Source of the DNA: an uncultured Eubacteriales bacterium
GTDB lineage: Bacteria > Bacillota > Clostridia > Oscillospirales > Oscillospiraceae
Assembly (NCBI GenBank): GCA_900553545.1
Contig: USDP01000011.1
Coordinates: 1-18,404, forward strand
Direction: 5' to 3'
Length of the DNA stretch: 18,404 nt
Below the pieces are notes generated by a model. That model made no database searches. It was not told the DNA's origin and saw only the letters and a program-made list of their open reading frames with translations. Positions 14,552 to 18,404 of the stretch are shown here, piece after piece (within the stretch, counting starts at the first letter, position 1; every line of letters starts with the position of its first letter). Both the position numbers and the translations under genes were made by a program.

Positions 14552-15030
14552 TCTGCTTCCTCCGATCTGGCCGCGCGCGGCACGCTGCCGCGCAGACGGT
14601 CGATATTGCGGTCAAATACCGCCACACACCGCCGGAAATGTTCCAAGTCCTCCTGATCCAGCCCCCGGCCCAGCTCCACCGCGAACGCATGCTGAAGATC
14701 CCGTCCGCGCGCGATCAGCGGCGCAGCCTTTTCCGTGCAGACCAGTGCGGTCTTCCGCCGGTCGCCCGGCACCTCGCGCCGCTCGAGATACCCGTCCGTC
14801 ACCAGCCGGTCCACGTGAAACGACACGATGCTCGGCTTCAGCCCCTTGTGGCAGCAGATGTCCTTCGCCGTGTTATAGCTCGGATTGTTCGCCAGATACA
14901 GGATGATGTCCAGCGCCGCGGGCGGCAGCTTTGCCTCCGTACACAGCGGCTGCATCACCGCATGGTACGCGTCGAGAAAGCGCGCCGTGTTTACAAACAT
15001 CTCCGAAGCGGTCCTTGTCAGCTCCGTCAT
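14548..15030 (-). CDS. MarR-family transcriptional regulator
   Basis: The 160-residue winged-helix protein has its helix-turn-helix at about 54-79 (AKDICCHKGLKPSIVSFHVD region), followed by a wing with PGDRRK at 88-93, the conserved Asp-Arg-Arg of MarR proteins. Cys residues at 30, 59, 60 and 98 lie in or near the DNA-binding domain and could be redox-sensitive, which is inference. GGAGG precedes the ATG by about 7 bases. Its stop overlaps the ABC exporter start (ATGA), so it is the first gene of a three-gene operon and probably regulates its own promoter and the pump. Confidence 0.93.
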   Translation of the reverse strand: MTELTRTASEMFVNTARFLDAYHAVMQPLCTEAKLPPAALDIILYLANNPSYNTAKDICCHKGLKPSIVSFHVDRLVTDGYLERREVPGDRRKTALVCTEKAAPLIARGRDLQHAFAVELGRGLDQEDLEHFRRCVAVFDRNIDRLRGSVPRAARSEEAE

Positions 15031-15058
15031 ACTGCATCCTCCGATCTTAAATAGTTCG

Positions 15059-15075
15059 ATATTGGAATATTAGCA
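15059..15075 (-). promoter_or_regulatory. Extended -10 promoter with overlapping palindrome for the MarR-ABC operon
   Basis: On the minus strand TGC-TAATAT (15075-15067) makes an extended -10 element, and the -35 region is poor. The inverted repeat ATATT-GG-AATAT (15059-15070) overlaps the end of the -10 and the predicted start near 15060. A repressor dimer there would block transcription, fitting MarR autoregulation. Confidence 0.45.
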
Positions 15076-15154
15076 GAAGTGAAGCCGGAAATCATGAACG
15101 ATCTGTAAAAAATCCATGTCTGTTTTTGTGCAGCTTGTCCAATTCGCGCAAGAA

Positions 15155-15188
15155 ATGCCCCGGCGGGACAGCTGTCCAGCCGGGGCAT
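15155..15188 (-). terminator. Terminator-like hairpin downstream of the lipoprotein gene
   Basis: ATGCCCCGGC (15155-15164) pairs with GCCGGGGCAT (15179-15188), and a perfect 12-bp palindrome GGACAGCTGTCC (15166-15177) fills the loop. On the minus strand it is followed by TTCTTG, a weak T-run. It lies 15 bases beyond the lipoprotein stop. Confidence 0.6.
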
Positions 15189-15203
15189 GGGGAAGGGTAA
15201 ACT

Positions 15204-16055
15204 TTACTCTTCGCCGCCGAGGTTTTCACTGACGAAGAGGTCGATCACGCTGTCGATCGTCTCGGGGCTGGCGTCCGCGTCGATGCCGGCGGAGAGCCAG
15301 TAGGCATACGGGCCTTCCATGTACTTCAGCAGCTGATCGAGGTCGCTGCCGTAGCGGAACTCGATATGCCACGTGGTCTGCATCGTGTCGTCGCGGAACA
15401 GGAAGTAGGTGAACTCGCCCGCATCGTCGGCAGTCTTGTAGACGTCGACCGGGAAGGAGGCATCAAACGTCTCGCCGCCGTAGGTCATCATCTCGCCTTC
15501 GCCGAGCTGATAGCTGCCGAGATATTCGTAGATATGGGTCTGCTCGCTGCCATCGGTCAGCTTCGTGGTGACCGTGTCGCCGTCGAACGTGAAGGTGTCC
15601 ACGTCCGCGAGATACCAGCAGTCAAACATAAAATAGCCCGCATCCTTGTAGGCCTCGACGGCCTCTTCGCCGTAGATGTCGGCGCTGATGAAGCCCTTGA
15701 GATAGTCGACGTTCTCCTGCGCGGCGTCCTCGCCGACGATGGCCGCGGCCTTGCTCAGCCAGAGGTCGTCATACTGGCTGTCGAGGATGACGGTGAACAG
15801 ATTCGCATAGGTCGTGCCGTTTTCTCCGGCAATGTCGGTCAGGATACCGAAATCGGTGGGCGTTTCTGTTTCTTCCTCGGCCTCCGGCTCAGCGGCTTCT
15901 TCGGTCTCTTCCGTGGTCTCAGACGCGGTGGTCTCGGCGTCAGAGGCCGTGGCGGGCGTCTCGGTGTCCGCAGGCGCGGACGACGTGCAGGCGGTCAGGC
16001 CCAGCAGCAGGCAAAGGCCCAGCAGCAGGGCGATCAGGCATTTCGTGTGCTTCAA
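15204..16055 (-). CDS. Secreted lipoprotein, possibly ZinT/YodA-like lipocalin
   Basis: With the TTG start at 16055, AAGGAG lies 9 bases upstream; the ATG codons at 16082 and 16076 lie before that site and have none of their own. The 283-residue product begins with a short Lys-containing segment and a Leu-rich helix ending in lipobox LTAC, so Cys 23 would be lipidated. Residues 24-68 are a Thr/Glu/Ala-rich acidic linker. The rest looks like a beta-rich domain. DGDTVT followed by HIYEYLG (174-180), and then HIEFRYG (230-236) with an aromatic GPYAYW motif, follow the order of motifs in ZinT and the AdcA C-terminal domain. However, most of the metal-binding His residues are absent. The ZinT link is weak; the lipoprotein call is strong. 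Confidence 0.85.
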   Translation of the reverse strand: MKHTKCLIALLLGLCLLLGLTACTSSAPADTETPATASDAETTASETTEETEEAAEPEAEEETETPTDFGILTDIAGENGTTYANLFTVILDSQYDDLWLSKAAAIVGEDAAQENVDYLKGFISADIYGEEAVEAYKDAGYFMFDCWYLADVDTFTFDGDTVTTKLTDGSEQTHIYEYLGSYQLGEGEMMTYGGETFDASFPVDVYKTADDAGEFTYFLFRDDTMQTTWHIEFRYGSDLDQLLKYMEGPYAYWLSAGIDADASPETIDSVIDLFVSENLGGEE

Positions 16056-16095
16056 AGCGATGGTCTCCTTTTTCATTTGCATTTTAGTTCGAGTG

Positions 16096-16136
16096 CTCTA
16101 ACCATTGCCAAAAGTAAAAGTTAGATTCCTCTAACC
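16096..16136. promoter_or_regulatory. Candidate operator repeats at the lipoprotein transcription start
   Basis: GTTAGA-TTCC-TCTAAC (16120-16135) is an inverted repeat located at about +2 to +17 of the predicted transcript. The 8-mer CTCTAACC occurs at 16129-16136 and again at 16096-16103, 33 bases apart or close to three helical turns. This arrangement suits a repressor that binds cooperatively on one DNA face. Confidence 0.5.
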
Positions 16137-16143
16137 GCTGTTT

Positions 16144-16172
16144 ATCATAGCATAACAGCCCGCTCCTGTCAA
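16144..16172 (-). promoter_or_regulatory. Near-consensus sigma-70 promoter of the lipoprotein gene
   Basis: On the minus strand a perfect TTGACA (16172-16167), a 17-base spacer and TATGAT (16149-16144) are seen, with TG one base before the -10. The predicted start is near 16137, leaving a leader of about 80 bases. This is the best-matching promoter in the window. Confidence 0.8.
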
Positions 16173-16202
16173 GTCCCATTTTTGTCCCAGTCGGAAGACT
16201 CT

Positions 16203-16376
16203 CCTTGATTGCATCAAGGGGCTGGCGCACAGCGCCTTGCCTCGCATCATACCGCGGGGTATGCCGGGCGCGTTCTATTTTGGACTCCATAAAGATCTAC
16301 GGGATTGCCACGCCAGTGTGCGCACTGGTTCGCAATGACGCTTCTATTTTGGGTAGGCAGCGTCGTCCGCCCCTAC
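16203..16376. repeat. Hairpin array / dispersed repeat between plsY and the lipoprotein gene
   Basis: Four successive hairpins are visible: CCTTGAT/ATCAAGG (16203-16219), GGCGC/GCGCC (16224-16236), CATACC/GGTATG (16248-16263) and CCAGTG/CACTGG (16313-16328) inside an outer ATTGC/GCAAT pair (16304-16336). The last unit, with its GGATTGCCACG and CGCAATGACG flanks, resembles dispersed palindromic repeats seen in many bacterial genomes. An 11-bp direct repeat TTCTATTTTGG flanks it (16273-16283 and 16342-16352). The right end holds GTCCGCCCCTAC (16365-16376), shared with the element at 10826. No coding potential was found. Confidence 0.6.
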
Positions 16377-16398
16377 GAATGGGAAGGAAGTGCAACAG

Positions 16399-16433
16399 AA
16401 AAAATTGTCCCGGTTTCGATCCGAAACCGGGAC
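16399..16433 (-). terminator. Rho-independent terminator after plsY
   Basis: GTCCCGGTTTCG (16407-16418) pairs perfectly over 12 bp with CGAAACCGGGAC (16422-16433) with a 3-base loop. On the minus strand the stem is followed by AATTTTTT. It lies 5 bases past the plsY stop and is the strongest terminator in the window. Confidence 0.9.
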
Positions 16434-16438
16434 GTCTT

Positions 16439-17035
16439 TTACTTTTTGCTGGAGCCGAGATGGAACGGCGGCTCTTCGCCGCGCAGCAGGCGGCGGATGT
16501 TCGCCCGGTGCATCACAAGCACGAGCAGGCCCGTGAACACAGCGAGGGCGATGAGCATTGGCTCCTTCGTGAAAAACGGTGTTCCTGCGGCCAGAACAAT
16601 GGCCGCAGTCATGGAGCAAACGGACGCGCGCTTCGAGAGCAGGGCCATCAGGGCGAAGACTGCGACGAGTAGGACAAACAGCCGCCAGTCGATCATCAAT
16701 CCGACCGCCGCCCCGGCGGAGACGGCCTTGCCGCCCTTGAACTTGAAGTAGACCGGGAAGCAGTGCCCGAGCAGGCATGCGGCTCCGCCGACGGCCAGCC
16801 CCATCACGCCGCCGAGTCCGCGGCCGAGGAGCATCGCCAGAATGCTTTTCGCAAAATCACCCGCAAACGTCAGCACGCCTGCGCCAAGCCCATAGACCCG
16901 CGCGGCATTTGTCGCGCCGGCGTTGCCGCTGCCCTGTTGGCGCAGGTCGTCATGGAAGATGTATTTTGTGACCAGAATGGACACGCTGATCGAACCGAGC
17001 AGATAACCGGCGATGGCGCAGAGCAGCAATTTCAT
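16439..17035 (-). CDS. plsY: Acyl-phosphate glycerol-3-phosphate acyltransferase PlsY
   Basis: The 198-residue integral membrane enzyme transfers an acyl group from acyl-phosphate to glycerol 3-phosphate, the first step of phosphatidate synthesis in most Gram-positive bacteria. Signature motifs are GSGNAGATNAAR (35-46), GDFAK (59-63) and GHCFPVYFKFKGGK (90-103). Several hydrophobic helices and normal length are seen. The start at 17035 gives a clean N-terminal membrane helix and is preceded by GGAAGGAAG 6 bases away; the 14 extra upstream residues of the longer frame are not family-like. It lies 54 bases after the FAD-dependent gene and is probably co-transcribed with it. Confidence 0.95.
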   Translation of the reverse strand: MKLLLCAIAGYLLGSISVSILVTKYIFHDDLRQQGSGNAGATNAARVYGLGAGVLTFAGDFAKSILAMLLGRGLGGVMGLAVGGAACLLGHCFPVYFKFKGGKAVSAGAAVGLMIDWRLFVLLVAVFALMALLSKRASVCSMTAAIVLAAGTPFFTKEPMLIALAVFTGLLVLVMHRANIRRLLRGEEPPFHLGSSKK

Positions 17036-17089
17036 GGCAGACTTCCTTCCGCTGCAAGCACCGCGGGAAAGCGGCAAATTAACGGAAAC

Positions 17090-18404
17090 TTACAGCTCAT
17101 TCAAAATTTCGCGCGCGACAAAGACGCCGCTCGCCGACGCATGCGACAGCGAATGGGTGATGCCGCTGCCGTCGCCGATGATATAGAGGCCCTTCTGCGT
17201 CGTCTCCAGACGCTCGTTCAGGGCGACCTCCATGTTGTAGAACTTGACCTCGACGCCGTAGAGCAGCGTATCGTCGTTGGCCGTGCCCGGCGCGATGCGG
17301 TCGAGCGCGTAGATCATCTCGATGATGCCGTCGAGGATGCGCTTCGGCAGGACGAGGCTGAGGTCGCCGGGCGTCGCGCCGAGCGTCGGCGTGACGAGTC
17401 CTTCTTCGATGCGCTTGACCGTGCTGCGCCGTCCGCGCACGAGATCGCCGAAGCGCTGCACGATGACGCCGCCGCCCAGCATGTTCGAAAGACGGGCGAT
17501 GGACTCGCCGTAGCCGTTGGAATCCTTGAACGGCTCGGAGAAGTGCTTCGCAACGAGCAGGGCAAAGTTCGTGTTCTCGGTCTGCATCGCCTTGTCCTCG
17601 TAGCTGTGGCCGTTGACGGTGACGATGCCGTTGGTATTTTCGTTGACGACGATGCCGTTCGGGTTCATGCAGAACGTGCGGACATTGTCCTCGAATTTTT
17701 CGGTGCGGTAGACGATCTTGCTCTCATAGAGTTCGTCGGTCAGATGCGAGAAGACGACGGCGGGCAGTTCGACGCGGACGCCGAGGTCGACGCGGTTGGA
17801 GAAGGTCTCGAGGCCCAGCTCGTGGCAGACGGTCTCCATCCACTTGCTGCCGCTGCGGCCGACGGAAACAACACATTCCCGGCAGGTATGCGCGCCGGAT
17901 TCGCACTCGATCCGGAAGCCGCTGCCCTCGATGGTGCGGATGTTGTGGACGGGGGCATCGAAGAAGAAGTCGACCTTCTGCTTCAGCTCCTCATAGAGGT
18001 TTTCCAGCACAACGAAGTTGATGTCCGTGCCGAGATGGCGGACGGAGGCATCGAGCAGGTTGAGCTTGTTCTGGATGCAGAGCTTTTTGAAACGGGAGCC
18101 GGCGGTGGTGTAGAGTTTGGTGCCCGCGCCGCCGTGGGTCATGTTGATCTCGTCGACATAGTGCATCAGCTCGAGCGCCTTCTTCTTGCCGATGTGCTCG
18201 TGGAGCGTGCCGCCGAAGTCGTTCGTGATGTTGTACTTCCCGTCGGAGAACGCGCCCGCGCCGCCGAAGCCGCTCATGATCGAGCAGGTCTGGCATTTGA
18301 TGCACGATTTCACGCGCTCGCCGTCGATGGGACAGCGGCGCTTGGCGAGCGGATGGCCCGCCTCGAAAACGGCGGTCTTCAGGCCGCGGTCTTCCTTCGT
18401 CAGC
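17090..18404 (-). CDS. FAD-dependent dehydrogenase (COG2509-like), N-terminus outside the window
   Basis: The visible 437 residues are the middle and C-terminal parts. The frame stays open to the right edge, and the GTG at 18313 is an internal Val, so the N-terminal dinucleotide-binding glycine motif is beyond the window. Near the left end of the visible part is a Cys cluster (C-x9-C-x2-C-x2-C, visible residues 24-40) followed by SGFGGAGAFSDGK. The C-terminal YIIGDGSGITHSLSHASASG-like end is the typical second FAD-contacting segment. This matches the uncharacterised FAD-dependent dehydrogenases related to the NAD(P)/FAD oxidoreductase family. The four Cys may bind a metal or cluster; substrate and electron partner are unknown. 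Confidence 0.88.
   Translation of the reverse strand, partial: LTKEDRGLKTAVFEAGHPLAKRRCPIDGERVKSCIKCQTCSIMSGFGGAGAFSDGKYNITNDFGGTLHEHIGKKKALELMHYVDEINMTHGGAGTKLYTTAGSRFKKLCIQNKLNLLDASVRHLGTDINFVVLENLYEELKQKVDFFFDAPVHNIRTIEGSGFRIECESGAHTCRECVVSVGRSGSKWMETVCHELGLETFSNRVDLGVRVELPAVVFSHLTDELYESKIVYRTEKFEDNVRTFCMNPNGIVVNENTNGIVTVNGHSYEDKAMQTENTNFALLVAKHFSEPFKDSNGYGESIARLSNMLGGGVIVQRFGDLVRGRRSTVKRIEEGLVTPTLGATPGDLSLVLPKRILDGIIEMIYALDRIAPGTANDDTLLYGVEVKFYNMEVALNERLETTQKGLYIIGDGSGITHSLSHASASGVFVAREILNEL

Noticed and set aside
16056..16082. ATG codons at 16082 and 16076 as the lipoprotein start
   Set aside because: The strong AAGGAG lies downstream of both and is well spaced for the TTG at 16055, which also gives a normal-length lipoprotein signal peptide.
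18311..18313. GTG at 18313 as the start of the FAD-dependent gene
   Set aside because: The frame continues to the window edge with protein-like sequence including the first Cys of the cluster, so the gene is truncated by the window, not started here.
1..18404. CRISPR arrays, tRNA or rRNA genes, phage or toxin-antitoxin genes
   Set aside because: No regularly spaced direct repeats, cloverleaf or rRNA motifs, or recognisable phage or toxin proteins were seen on either strand.

Overview
The window is a GC-rich chromosomal segment whose protein sequences, strong AGGAGG-type ribosome binding sites and gene order point to a strict anaerobe of the class Clostridia, most likely a gut member of the Oscillospirales. 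That placement is inferred from protein style and base composition; there is no rRNA here to confirm it. No plasmid, phage or CRISPR signature was seen, and most of the content is core chromosome.

Layout. Positions 1-660 are mostly non-coding, but they hold a 27-residue membrane microprotein on the minus strand with its own promoter, and a cluster of TCCTGCA motifs. A minus-strand operon (3355 down to 579) encodes a 56-residue Cys-rich protein, a LOG-family nucleotide phosphoribohydrolase, a purine nucleoside phosphorylase and an MtnA-like (eIF2B-fold) sugar-phosphate isomerase. Together they look like a nucleotide, nucleoside and ribose-phosphate salvage chain. Divergent from it, the plus strand carries a complete F1Fo ATP synthase operon (atpZ-like, atpI, atpB, E, F, H, A, G, D, C; 3649-10729), ending in a strong bidirectional terminator. 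The c subunit has a Glu in both helices plus the Na+-type Glu-Thr-Thr motif, so the rotor is predicted to be Na+-coupled with a two-carboxylate site.

After a roughly 150-bp hairpin-rich repeat element (10826-10975) comes a minus-strand operon of a MarR-family regulator and a heterodimeric ABC exporter. One exporter half has a degenerate ATPase site (Asp for the catalytic Glu, Gln for the H-loop His). Next, also on the minus strand, is a secreted lipoprotein with weak resemblance to ZinT/YodA. It is driven by a near-consensus promoter with a palindromic operator candidate at the transcription start. A second hairpin-rich repeat (16203-16376) follows, then plsY (acyl-phosphate glycerol-3-phosphate acyltransferase) and the C-terminal part of an FAD-dependent dehydrogenase that runs off the right edge.

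How it fits together: the window joins energy coupling (Na+-type ATP synthase), purine salvage, phospholipid synthesis and a regulated efflux pump. I see no complete novel system. The observations most worth following are the two-carboxylate c subunit, the unannotated 27-residue membrane ORF, the altered active-site motif of the MtnA-like protein beside a PNP and a LOG protein, the operator-like palindrome over the lipoprotein start site, and the two multi-hairpin repeats that share a 12-bp core.
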